Shown: positions 9,096 through 16,574 of the stretch, in pieces
How positions within the stretch are numbered: position 1 is the first letter of the stretch
Layout: each line of letters opens with the position of its first letter
From: Pedobacter cryoconitis
Lineage (GTDB): Bacteria; Bacteroidota; Bacteroidia; Sphingobacteriales; Sphingobacteriaceae
DNA length: 64,000 bases
Assembly (NCBI RefSeq): GCF_003259615.1
Contig: NZ_QLLR01000001.1
Location: 251,922 to 315,921 of the forward strand
Direction: 5' to 3'
Notes under the pieces: model-generated
What the model was told of the DNA's origin: nothing
Seen by the model: the letters and a program-made list of their open reading frames with translations, nothing else
Databases searched by the model: none
Translations under genes and position numbers: made by a program

Positions 9096-10898
9096 TTATT
9101 CGCCATAATCTATCCGGTCCTTACTTTGCAAGGTTACTTTCCCCGTGCCATCAATCAGTATTTTCCCCTGGTTAGAGTGCATCGTCATTTCTCCGGCAAT
9201 GTGCTGTAATTTCTTCCCGGTAACCTGATCTGAATTTTCGACCACCGTACTTTTCAGATTTTTCGCCTGAAAATCAAAGTCCTCACTTATAATTTCCTTC
9301 TTATTCTTGCCAACAGCCACATCCATGTTCTCCTGAACATTAAACTTCATGTTCTTAGCATTGAAGGTCATAGTCTCCAATGCAGAAATAGTAATATTAT
9401 TCCCCTGGGTATCAATATGGATCACATTGTTATTCTGATCGGTAATTGTAATTCCCTGAGAACCTTTGCTATCATCAAACTCAATAACATGACCACTACG
9501 TGTAGACATGCTTTTAAGATGATTATTTGCCTGAGGGCTACTATCCGTATTCTGACTATGGTATATACTTCCCATTACAAAAGGACGGTTCGGATCATTG
9601 TACCTGAAACCTACAATAACCTGATCATCAATTTCGGGTATGACAAAGAACCCCCTGTTATTACCCTTTACATCCCCGCTTCCTGCATCCGGCTGTAATA
9701 CACGAATCCAATCAGTAGCTTCCCCATCATTTTGCCATAACATTTTTACCTGTACCCTGCTTTGTCCTTCAGGATCATGGTTTGCAGTTACTGTTGCCAC
9801 CTGCGATTCAGCAACTGGATACACTGCATTTTTTACCGGAACAACTTCAGTTGTTGCCGGAATAGCGATAAAATCATTTGTATACCGGTTATTTCCGTCT
9901 ATCTGATGGGTCACCTGGGTTACCAGATAACTTCCATAACTCTCTTTAACGAAGTCTAATAATTCTTTTCTTGACACCTCAATATGAGCGATACTCCCTA
10001 AATTTACGCCAGGATTACGGCTATGTCCTTTGATGGCGACTAAATCGGCCGCTGCTGCTGCTTTACGCCGTTTAAGCAAATCATCTAACTCTTTTTTGTT
10101 TTTAATACGCGGCCCAACCGGCAGATCGAAACTATCTGCATACAAACCCTGAGATCTGGCTAGTGCAAAAGTGGTCTGGTCATCTGCCCCTGCAACACTA
10201 TCCGGTGCTTGTGATTTATTAAACTGATGTTGTGCTGAGTTATAACTGTACTGACCGAAACTTACCGGGGCAACTTTCATAGACCAGTTCAGGTTGTGCA
10301 AATCCTGACCATAAACCAGTTGTACTTCTTCTTGTTTATCGGGCTTCCCAAAATACAGCGTGTCGGCCTCATAATAAAACCATTCTCCATATTCAGCAGA
10401 AAGACGGTTCAAAAAAGCATAAGCACTTTCTTTGTACTGAGTGATGTAGGGGATAGTATTCCTGTATTCAGGTTTTATAGCCAGATTAATATCATTTTTC
10501 GCAATGCCGGAACTCAGCTTATGCGCTATCTCCTCTAATGTTTTTCCTTTAAAGGATTTAAGACTTGGACCGCTGTCCAGCAATATACTGGAACTATACC
10601 CCTTTAATAACACTTCTCCGTGGAAGCCATGACCTTGCTGCAGGGCGATTTCACAAATGATTCCGGCAAAGCGGGTTTCATTACGGGTTATACTATCAGT
10701 TAATACAATGACTAGTTTTTTACCGATCAGTTCTCTGCTTCTATCAGCTTTGTAACTGCCCAAAAGCTCAAATATATCATGATTTACATTCAATTCAAAC
10801 TCATGATGCGCATTAAAGTACTGATGAATAACAAGTTTGGAAAAATGAAGAACTTCTTTTCCTTCAATGTGAATCTCCGTTAATATTTTCTGTTCCAC
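9096..10898 (-). CDS. vgrG: VgrG spike protein of a type VI secretion system
   Basis: A 600-residue VgrG/Vgr-family protein. The N-terminal gp27-like region (about 1-350) starts with an IHIEGKEVLHFSKL strand and includes the LIGKKLVIVLTD barrel. The gp5-like OB fold lies at about 360-450 with DPEGQSRVQVKMLW, NNRGFFVIPEIDDQVIVGF and NDPNRPFVMGSIYH. The C-terminal beta-helix (about 480-600) shows repeated short strands ending in KVTLQSKDRIDYGE. The start is a GTG at 10898; no in-frame ATG is nearby upstream. It is the first gene of a five-gene operon. No sheath, baseplate or ATPase genes occur in the window, so this is a remote (orphan) vgrG cargo locus that depends on a type VI system encoded elsewhere, probably of the Bacteroidota subtype (T6SS-iii). 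Confidence 0.92.
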   Translation of the reverse strand: MEQKILTEIHIEGKEVLHFSKLVIHQYFNAHHEFELNVNHDIFELLGSYKADRSRELIGKKLVIVLTDSITRNETRFAGIICEIALQQGHGFHGEVLLKGYSSSILLDSGPSLKSFKGKTLEEIAHKLSSGIAKNDINLAIKPEYRNTIPYITQYKESAYAFLNRLSAEYGEWFYYEADTLYFGKPDKQEEVQLVYGQDLHNLNWSMKVAPVSFGQYSYNSAQHQFNKSQAPDSVAGADDQTTFALARSQGLYADSFDLPVGPRIKNKKELDDLLKRRKAAAAADLVAIKGHSRNPGVNLGSIAHIEVSRKELLDFVKESYGSYLVTQVTHQIDGNNRYTNDFIAIPATTEVVPVKNAVYPVAESQVATVTANHDPEGQSRVQVKMLWQNDGEATDWIRVLQPDAGSGDVKGNNRGFFVIPEIDDQVIVGFRYNDPNRPFVMGSIYHSQNTDSSPQANNHLKSMSTRSGHVIEFDDSKGSQGITITDQNNNVIHIDTQGNNITISALETMTFNAKNMKFNVQENMDVAVGKNKKEIISEDFDFQAKNLKSTVVENSDQVTGKKLQHIAGEMTMHSNQGKILIDGTGKVTLQSKDRIDYGE

Positions 10899-11370
10899 GA
10901 TGCTATAATTAGATAACCTGGATTGAATTTACAATTAAAGATACATACAAAGCAAAATAAATAACAGTAAAATAATTATTTATTTTAATGATTACTAGTA
11001 TTTTACCGTAATTTACAGCAGGATTCCCCCTGGTTACGACGATTGCAAAAAACCTAAATTATTGCTATTAAATTATAACATGTTTCTCTAAATAATTCGT
11101 ATATTTCGTTTTAATACTCATTTTTTTATAAAAGAAATAATCAGGAAAGAAAATAAAAGACCAGAATAATCATTCTATATTACCCGATAATCTCCCCGCC
11201 AACCATAACTGCAATTTCTCGTTCCAGTTCTTTTGATCAACAACTGTATTTTTAGTCCAAATGATTGTATTTTAGCTAAGTTTTCCTTGTTTGCCGATGG
11301 AAAAGAACAATTCTTAAATATTTTGTAAGGTTCCTTCGGTAAATGCGACTATACTACTTTATACTATACA
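10899..11370. other. AT-rich intergenic region between divergent vgrG and sigma-factor genes
   Basis: This 472-base stretch separates two divergent operons and must hold both promoters. It is very AT-rich and has no open frame worth calling. I found no exact TTTG-N19-TAnnTTTG match; the nearest on the plus strand is a weak AT-rich box around 11311-11325 upstream of the sigma gene. No inverted repeats long enough to call were seen. Confidence 0.4.
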
Positions 11371-11973
11371 ATGTCTATACCTAAAAGCACAGAAATACCA
11401 CAGGCAGAGCCGTCTGTTCTTGACCCTCATCATTGGGTGGAAAATCATGCGGATTATTTGTTTAGCTATGCGATTACCAGGATTAATGAAGAAGAACAGG
11501 CGAGAGATCTTGTTCAGGAAACGTTTTTAGCTGCGCTGCAACGTATAGATAAATTTGAAGGCAGAAGTTCTGAGCGAACGTGGCTCACTGCCATCTTAAA
11601 AAATAAGGTGATCGATGTTTACCGTAAGAAATCTTCGGGATTAGGGAAAAATACGACCAGTTTAGACACTGAACAGCAGGATCAGGATTTCTTTGATCCC
11701 TATGATGGTCATTGGAAAAAAACACACCGCCCCGAACCGTTTGGCATAGATACAAATGACCCTTTAATGAACAAAGAACTGAAGTCCATTTTACAAAAAT
11801 GTATGCAAAAACTTCCGGCATTGTGGTTATCGGTTTTCACGATGAAACATATGGAGGAAGAATCTACTGAATTGATTTGTGCGGAACTGAAAGTTACCTC
11901 TTCGAATTTCTGGGTGATTATTCACCGCGCTAAACTTAACCTGAGAGCCTGTCTCCAGAAAAATTGGATTTAA
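11371..11973 (+). CDS. ECF-type sigma-70 factor paired with a small zinc-finger-like anti-sigma
   Basis: A 200-residue sigma factor distinct from the SusC/FecR type. Region 2 is at about 25-95 (NHADYLFSYAITRI, AREL-type RDLVQETFLAALQR, and RTWLTAILKNKVIDVYRK). A 45-residue linker rich in Asp, His and Pro follows, then region 4 at about 135-190 (LQKCMQKLPALWLSVFTMKH and VTSSNFWVIIHRAKLNLR). The recognition helix ends in the usual HRAKLNLR pattern. Four bases downstream lies a 91-residue protein with a cysteine/histidine cluster, so the pair looks like a sigma and its redox- or metal-responsive anti-sigma. The regulon cannot be seen; nothing convergent here belongs to the operon. Confidence 0.9.
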   Translation: MSIPKSTEIPQAEPSVLDPHHWVENHADYLFSYAITRINEEEQARDLVQETFLAALQRIDKFEGRSSERTWLTAILKNKVIDVYRKKSSGLGKNTTSLDTEQQDQDFFDPYDGHWKKTHRPEPFGIDTNDPLMNKELKSILQKCMQKLPALWLSVFTMKHMEEESTELICAELKVTSSNFWVIIHRAKLNLRACLQKNWI

Positions 11974-11977
11974 AAAT

Positions 11978-12253
11978 ATGAATGAGCTGAAAGATATAAT
12001 ATACAATTGCAGAAAGGCCACTTTTTTAATCGAGAAGAAGCAACTTACTGCGTTAACTTTTAAGGAAAGAGTAGAATTGCGCATTCATTTAACTGGCTGT
12101 TCTTTTTGCAGACTATTTCAAAAACAGAGTATCGGAATCAATAAGATGATTTATGCGCTTTTTCATTCCGCAGCGGACCGCGAACTCAAACTGGACGATG
12201 ACTATAAAAAGCAGCTTCAAAAGCGTATTGAAGAGAAACTGGACAATAATTAA
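11978..12253 (+). CDS. Small zinc-finger-like anti-sigma factor candidate
   Basis: A 91-residue protein beginning 4 bases after the sigma-factor stop codon. Its core shows a His-x3-Cys-x2-Cys arrangement (HLTGCSFC at about 36-43), the signature of zinc-containing anti-sigma (ZAS) domains, set within helices. A further Cys lies near residue 9. There is no membrane helix, so it would act in the cytoplasm, unlike the FecR proteins in this window. Cytoplasmic ZAS proteins often sense oxidants through zinc loss; whether this one does is inference. The stop codon is followed by a strong bidirectional terminator. Confidence 0.75.
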   Translation: MNELKDIIYNCRKATFLIEKKQLTALTFKERVELRIHLTGCSFCRLFQKQSIGINKMIYALFHSAADRELKLDDDYKKQLQKRIEEKLDNN

Positions 12254-12277
12254 ATTTCCTATCTCTTTAGCTAAAAC

Positions 12278-12336
12278 TGAACCTACAATAAAGGGGGCCT
12301 TAAATTATATTTAAGGCCCCCTTTATTGTAGGTTCA
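12278..12336. terminator. Bidirectional hairpin terminator
   Basis: Perfect inverted repeat with 28-base arms (12278-12305 and 12309-12336) and a 3-base loop, containing AAAGGGGGCC/GGCCCCCTTT. It lies between two convergent genes (ends at 12253 and 12345) and so can stop transcription from both sides. The arms are much longer than needed for a normal terminator. Confidence 0.9.
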
Positions 12337-12344
12337 ACTACTGT

Positions 12345-13283
12345 CTAAGGTAAATCAAATCCAAACTTCTTATAAATAGCATTCGCTTCTGCACTGACCA
12401 GGAAGTCCATAAAATCTTTAGCCGCAGCCGGATGAGGAGCATTTTTCAACTGTCCTGCAAAATATTGTGCCTGGATATTTTCCTGCGCCGGAATTTCAAT
12501 CAGCTCTACCGGATGACCAATCATTTTCTGATAATGTGCCTCACTATACCAAACCGGAGCCGCATCGCTCTGATTATATAAAATACGCATCGGAGACTGA
12601 CGGTGATGAATCTGAGTCAGGTAAGTAGTCTGCGCTTTCAGTTTGGTTTCCATCACTGTAGTTTTAAGCTGTACTCCCCCTGCTTTAACATATGCTTCCT
12701 CTATGCGTTTCCCAATACCTTCAAAATCAGGATTAGGCATACTGATCCTCAAATCTTTATCACCTAAATCTTTAAGCCCATTCACCTTTTTAGGATTCCC
12801 TTTTTGTACCATAATAGCCAGTTTATTCCTTGCATATAAAGCTGTTTTGCTGAACCATTCGGGAGTCTGATCGATCCTGTTTTTTCCCGCAGTATAAACA
12901 TCAGGTTTTAACGTAATCCGCAGGTTTCCAATCACAATACTTCCTGTAGCGATCTGTTTAGCTAGAATTCCCGGAGGAAGCGTTTCTGCAAATACACGCT
13001 GATATTGAGGATGTGCTTTTTTGAATGCAGCAATCAGATCGTCAATCACCATAAACTGATTTCCTGCGAAAAAGACAACAAGCTGCGGATCATTAATATC
13101 ACCAAACAAATCTGGCACATTATCCACGCCGGGAACTGTAAACTGGACTTCGCTTTCCGGAGGAGTATTCCATGGCGGGTCAAAACGATATTCCTGTGCC
13201 ACTGCTTTATTGGAAAACAAGGTCAGGTTTGAAACCAGCAGAATAGCTGCCAGGGTTAAAAAACCCGGTGTTAAAATCTTCAT
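12345..13283 (-). CDS. ModA-like extracytoplasmic substrate-binding protein
   Basis: A periplasmic binding protein of about 312 residues. I start it at the internal ATG at 13283, because the following segment (KILTPGFLTLAAILLV ... VAQ) is a normal signal peptide; the longer frame from 13316 would overlap the upstream gene. The mature part begins with the two-lobe binding-protein pattern (QLVVFFAGNQFMVIDDL, then LAKQIATGSIVIGNL, and DLGDKDLRISMPNPDF) known from molybdate/sulfate-type binding proteins. It ends with AKDFMDFLVSAEANAIYKKFGF, typical of the ModA group. No ABC permease or ATPase is nearby. It closes an operon with a DsrE protein and a TsdA-like cytochrome, so an oxyanion such as thiosulfate or sulfate is a possible ligand; this is inference. 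Confidence 0.75.
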   Translation of the reverse strand: MKILTPGFLTLAAILLVSNLTLFSNKAVAQEYRFDPPWNTPPESEVQFTVPGVDNVPDLFGDINDPQLVVFFAGNQFMVIDDLIAAFKKAHPQYQRVFAETLPPGILAKQIATGSIVIGNLRITLKPDVYTAGKNRIDQTPEWFSKTALYARNKLAIMVQKGNPKKVNGLKDLGDKDLRISMPNPDFEGIGKRIEEAYVKAGGVQLKTTVMETKLKAQTTYLTQIHHRQSPMRILYNQSDAAPVWYSEAHYQKMIGHPVELIEIPAQENIQAQYFAGQLKNAPHPAAAKDFMDFLVSAEANAIYKKFGFDLP

Positions 13284-13294
13284 CAGCTGCTGAT

Positions 13295-13750
13295 TTATGG
13301 ATGTACAACTGCCCATCCCTGGGATTCACGGATAATAATTTCGCCATTGCCACTCGGTACAAAACTGATAAAATCAAACAGTGTGCTTTTATCAATATGT
13401 CTTTCTCTAAGCGTATTCTCACATTGAGCGAGTAATACTCCCCTGGTTTGCAACTCTTTTAATGTTTTCTCAAATGCCCCGTTCTTATCATACACGGCTA
13501 CTCCATCCCCAAATACAATCAGTTCTAAGTCCAATTTACCTTTAAGACGCGGATCATCCAACGCATTTTTCATATTTCTGAGCGTACCTGTCATTTTCTT
13601 TTCGTCTCCGCTATTCAAAATATACAGCGCTTTATAATGTTTTAAGGTCGCTTTCGCCCCGGTAAAGTCTTGTGGTTTTGTTTGCGCAAAACCTGTAGTT
13701 ACGCCACCCATTATCAAAAGAAGGCCGCAAATAAGAATCTTTGTGTTCAT
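13295..13750 (-). CDS. Exported DsrE/DsrF-family protein
   Basis: A 151-residue protein with an N-terminal signal peptide (about 1-22, ICGLLLIMGGVTTGFAQ). The rest follows the DsrE/F-like alpha/beta pattern: a strand-loop-helix with KALYILNSGDEKKMTGTLRNM, then LDLELIVFGDGVAVYDK, and a Cys in LLAQCENTL at about 121, where sulfur-carrying members have their active cysteine. Cytoplasmic DsrE-family proteins relay sulfur; exported versions are common in Bacteroidota but their function is poorly known. It sits 7 bases after the stop of the TsdA-like cytochrome and just ahead of the binding protein, so all three are very likely co-transcribed. Confidence 0.8.
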   Translation of the reverse strand: MNTKILICGLLLIMGGVTTGFAQTKPQDFTGAKATLKHYKALYILNSGDEKKMTGTLRNMKNALDDPRLKGKLDLELIVFGDGVAVYDKNGAFEKTLKELQTRGVLLAQCENTLRERHIDKSTLFDFISFVPSGNGEIIIRESQGWAVVHP

Positions 13751-13757
13751 ATGTTAT

Positions 13758-14867
13758 TTATTTATTGGATTTATAATAATCAGCTATAGGTTTAAAGGGG
13801 CCGTATTTATGTTGTTCCATTGCAAATTGATCACCATATGGCCCAAATGGTGAATCTATAGGTTTTGTAGTTAAATCAGGGTAATCCAGATGCTGATCCT
13901 TGTGTTTACGGGGTTGAGAATTTACAAAAGCTGCAACATCCCAGGATTCTTCATCAGTTAACAGCGGATTTTGATAACTTGCACCAAAGGGCATATTGTT
14001 TTTCACAAAACCAGCGAAATTGCTAAGCCTGTGCATTCCCGCGGCATCATTATAACTGTGATCACCCCATAATGGCGGATAAGTATAAGTTTGATGATCT
14101 GCTGCCAGCATTCCTTCGCCATGCTGACCATGACAGGAAACACATTTTGAGGCATATAAGGCTTTTCCTTTCAATGGGTCCGCAGCTCTGTCCAAATATT
14201 TGATATGCTCATAGCCAGCCCCAAAAACTTTCTCTTTTTTAGCTACGCCTACCCACTTTAAATAAGCGAGTATAGCTTGTACTTCTTTGCCGGACGGATC
14301 AGGGACTTTTCCTGCCAGGCTACGTTCAAAACACTCTGCAATACGGTTTGAAGCAGGAACAATACGACCAGAACGGTTACTTTTTTTAGGATAACTACTG
14401 AAAAACACCGCATAGCTATTGGCAAATATTTTCGTCCCCCCCTGCAGGTGACAGTTCTGGCAATTCATCCCATTGGTAATTGCAGCTATAGAACCACCAG
14501 GCCCAAAATATTTAGCGGTATTCACAATAAGCTCTTTTCCATACCTGATCATTGCCCCTGCTTTACCTGCCGGGATTGTATTTTCATCAGGAGCTTTCCA
14601 GTTTTGAGTTGATACAGAATTTGCTGCCGGCACAGCCGACACCTGCTGCTGTGTTAATGCTGATGGCTGTGCTAATGTTGCTGACGATGACTGTCCTGCT
14701 GCTGGTTGTGCTGCCGATAAATTATCAATGCTGCCCTGCTGGTTATCTCCTAAAAAAACACTCAGCAGAATTGAGCTGCAAACTATAAAAAGTAAGGCGA
14801 TGATTACGGCGGAACGCGCATTGTGTACTAATATTTTTTCGGTTTCATCCAGGCTATTCTTTGACAT
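13758..14867 (-). CDS. Membrane-anchored dihaem cytochrome c, TsdA-like (thiosulfate dehydrogenase family)
   Basis: A 369-residue cytochrome with an N-terminal membrane anchor (about 19-39), an Ala/Ser/Gln-rich linker (50-90), and two c-type haem motifs: CQNCH at 136-140 and CVSCH at 242-246. The signature AECFERSLAGK places Cys179 exactly 39 residues after the first haem His. From memory, TsdA of Allochromatium uses a Cys ligand to haem 1 at this spacing. Met292 (NMPFG) is a good candidate ligand for haem 2. TsdA enzymes join two thiosulfates to tetrathionate or run the reverse reaction. The neighbours (DsrE protein, oxyanion-type binding protein) fit sulfur chemistry. The anchor and linker suggest a periplasmic, membrane-tethered enzyme. 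Direction of reaction is not predictable. Confidence 0.83.
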   Translation of the reverse strand: MSKNSLDETEKILVHNARSAVIIALLFIVCSSILLSVFLGDNQQGSIDNLSAAQPAAGQSSSATLAQPSALTQQQVSAVPAANSVSTQNWKAPDENTIPAGKAGAMIRYGKELIVNTAKYFGPGGSIAAITNGMNCQNCHLQGGTKIFANSYAVFFSSYPKKSNRSGRIVPASNRIAECFERSLAGKVPDPSGKEVQAILAYLKWVGVAKKEKVFGAGYEHIKYLDRAADPLKGKALYASKCVSCHGQHGEGMLAADHQTYTYPPLWGDHSYNDAAGMHRLSNFAGFVKNNMPFGASYQNPLLTDEESWDVAAFVNSQPRKHKDQHLDYPDLTTKPIDSPFGPYGDQFAMEQHKYGPFKPIADYYKSNK

Positions 14868-15010
14868 AACTTTACAGAGATTTCTTTCTATATCAAAGGT
14901 GAGGTTAACAAATCAGGGTTCATAAGCACAAAAAGTTATCACAGATAACCTGAAGTAATATCGCTATAATACCTTGTTAAACCAACAAAGAACTGTAAAT
15001 ATTGACTTTG

Positions 15011-16357
15011 TTACTTTTGTCTCAGACGAACTTTATACCGCGACATTTTCTGAGCTAAATAACTCTCTTTCAACCCAATTACAGACCCGCCTGGAAGATG
15101 ACCTTCCTGTATTCCAGGAACAGCAGTCCTTTGTGCGCTGTAAATACCGGATTGTCCGCTAAATAAGTAAGCAGTGAAACAGGCGACGGCAAAAAACAGG
15201 ATATATTCGCTACCAAATAATTCAACGCCCATCATTGTACAGGCCAGCGGGGTGTTGGTCGCCCCTGCAAAAACAGCAATAAATCCCAGCGCGGCGAATA
15301 AACTTACCGGGGCATACAGCAATCCCGAAAGCGTATTGCCCAATGTTGCACCGATATAAAATAAAGGCGTAACCTCGCCCCCTTTAAACCCTGTTCCCAA
15401 AGTCAAAGCCGTATAAACTGTTTTCCAAAGCCAGCTCCAGGTGTCAGCGCCTCCATGAACAAAAGCAGAAGGAATAGTGATTGCATCCGGGTATTCAGGA
15501 TCGACACCTAAACTTAAATAATCTGGTTTACCGAGCAGAAAAGTCAAGCCGATAATGAGCAGCCCGCCAGCTATCGGAATGAACCAGCTGATGGTGAAAA
15601 ATCTGGAAAAAGCTTTTTTAACTCCATGAACGGCGAAAGAAAACAAATAACTGGCCAGACCAAATACTACTGATGCCGCAATTACCTTACTCAGCAACAA
15701 AAGATCAATTGGCAGATAATCCGATAAAAAATAGGCAGTTTCAGGTATAACAGCGATATGATAAGCGGTGTGATGAATTTGCCACGCGGAAACGGTAAGA
15801 TCAGCAATTACGCTGGCAATGAATGCCGGGAATAAAGCATCGTACTTCATTCTTCCCAAGGTCAGTACTTCCAAAGCAAAAATTGCCCCGGTAACCGGAG
15901 TTCCAAAAACAGCGCCAAAACCCGCAGCAATACCCGCAGTCAGGATCATTTTTGTATCCTGTTCATTCAGCTTAAACCATTTCCCAAAAGCCGCTGCAAT
16001 ACTGCCCCCAATTTGTACCGCAGTACCTTCTCTGCCTGCCGAGCCTCCAAAAAGATGCGTGATAATAGTGGTTACTAAAATAACCGGAGCCATGTGCCAG
16101 GGTACGCCACCACCGGGTTCATGGATTTCATCCATAATCAGGTTATTTCCTTTTTCAGAAGATTTACCAACAGACTGATAAATTAAATGGATCAGTACAC
16201 CTGCTACAGGCAATAAAAAAAGGAGCCACCTGTGCCCGAAGCGAAAATGTATCGCAGCGGAAAGTAACCAGAGAAAAAAGGCAACCACAGTACCAATAGT
16301 AATGGCGATTGGAAAGATTAAAAGTGTCCAGCGGATCAGATGGTTAAAAGTTTTCAT
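15011..16357 (-). CDS. CLC-family antiporter, probably the fluoride-specific (CLC-F) type
   Basis: A 448-residue CLC protein with about ten membrane helices. The gating glutamate motif is GREGT (108-112, Glu110), followed by FGAVFGTPVTGAIFALEV and GFKGGEVTPLFYIGATLG. The position that is normally GSGIP in chloride transporters reads GNNLI here (70-74), 39 residues before Glu110. Replacement of the anion-coordinating Ser by Asn or Met is, as I recall, a mark of fluoride/proton antiporters of the CLC-F clade, and GREGT and GGEVTPLF also fit that clade. A fluoride-riboswitch-like element lies in the leader, which supports fluoride export as the function. Without that context it would be called a voltage-gated chloride channel family protein. 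Confidence 0.87.
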   Translation of the reverse strand: MKTFNHLIRWTLLIFPIAITIGTVVAFFLWLLSAAIHFRFGHRWLLFLLPVAGVLIHLIYQSVGKSSEKGNNLIMDEIHEPGGGVPWHMAPVILVTTIITHLFGGSAGREGTAVQIGGSIAAAFGKWFKLNEQDTKMILTAGIAAGFGAVFGTPVTGAIFALEVLTLGRMKYDALFPAFIASVIADLTVSAWQIHHTAYHIAVIPETAYFLSDYLPIDLLLLSKVIAASVVFGLASYLFSFAVHGVKKAFSRFFTISWFIPIAGGLLIIGLTFLLGKPDYLSLGVDPEYPDAITIPSAFVHGGADTWSWLWKTVYTALTLGTGFKGGEVTPLFYIGATLGNTLSGLLYAPVSLFAALGFIAVFAGATNTPLACTMMGVELFGSEYILFFAVACFTAYLFSGQSGIYSAQRTAVPGIQEGHLPGGSVIGLKESYLAQKMSRYKVRLRQK

Positions 16358-16410
16358 ATATACCTACAAATCATTTATGCCAATAAACGGGATTGTTCAT
16401 CAGCTTAATT

Positions 16411-16463
16411 TTGCAGGCGCCATCAGCTTTTTAAGGCGGTTAAGTCGGAAGACACCATTTCCG
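16411..16463 (-). promoter_or_regulatory. Candidate fluoride riboswitch (crcB motif)
   Basis: In the leader of the CLC gene, about 54 bases before its start. On the minus strand the order of elements matches the crcB motif: GGAAATG at 16462-16456, a loop running into GGTGTC, UUCC closing a short stem (GGAA/UUCC), then TTAACCGCC, and finally GCTGATGGCGCCTGC. The loop segment GGTGTC can form the pseudoknot with GGCGCC (six pairs, two of them G-U). This combination of P1, pseudoknot and the conserved GCUGAUG followed by GCC-CCU-type bases is what fluoride riboswitches show. It starts just downstream of a consensus promoter. Reading is by eye; no covariance search was run. Confidence 0.82.
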
Positions 16464-16469
16464 TGTACA

Positions 16470-16500
16470 CAAATATAGGAATGTCTCTTACAATTACAAA
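16470..16500 (-). promoter_or_regulatory. Bacteroidota-type promoter of the riboswitch-CLC transcript
   Basis: On the minus strand, TTTG (16500-16497) is followed after exactly 19 bases by TATATTTG (16477-16470). This is a perfect match to the Bacteroidota -33/-7 consensus (TTTG and TAnnTTTG). Transcription should start about 5-7 bases downstream, immediately before the riboswitch-like element, which is the geometry expected for a riboswitch leader. Confidence 0.85.
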
Positions 16501-16516
16501 TTAATCAGTTTAAACA

Positions 16517-16544
16517 AGACCGGCCACAAAAAAGCGGCCGGTCT
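16517..16544. terminator. Hairpin terminator after the GH109-like gene
   Basis: Inverted repeat AGACCGGCC (16517-16525) and GGCCGGTCT (16536-16544) with a 10-base loop. Placed 31 bases after the stop of the minus-strand gene ending at 16575, and just upstream of the CLC promoter, it separates the two transcription units. A short T-rich tract follows on the minus strand. Confidence 0.75.
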
Positions 16545-16574
16545 ATTATTGTTCAATTGGGTGTGTATAGCTCC

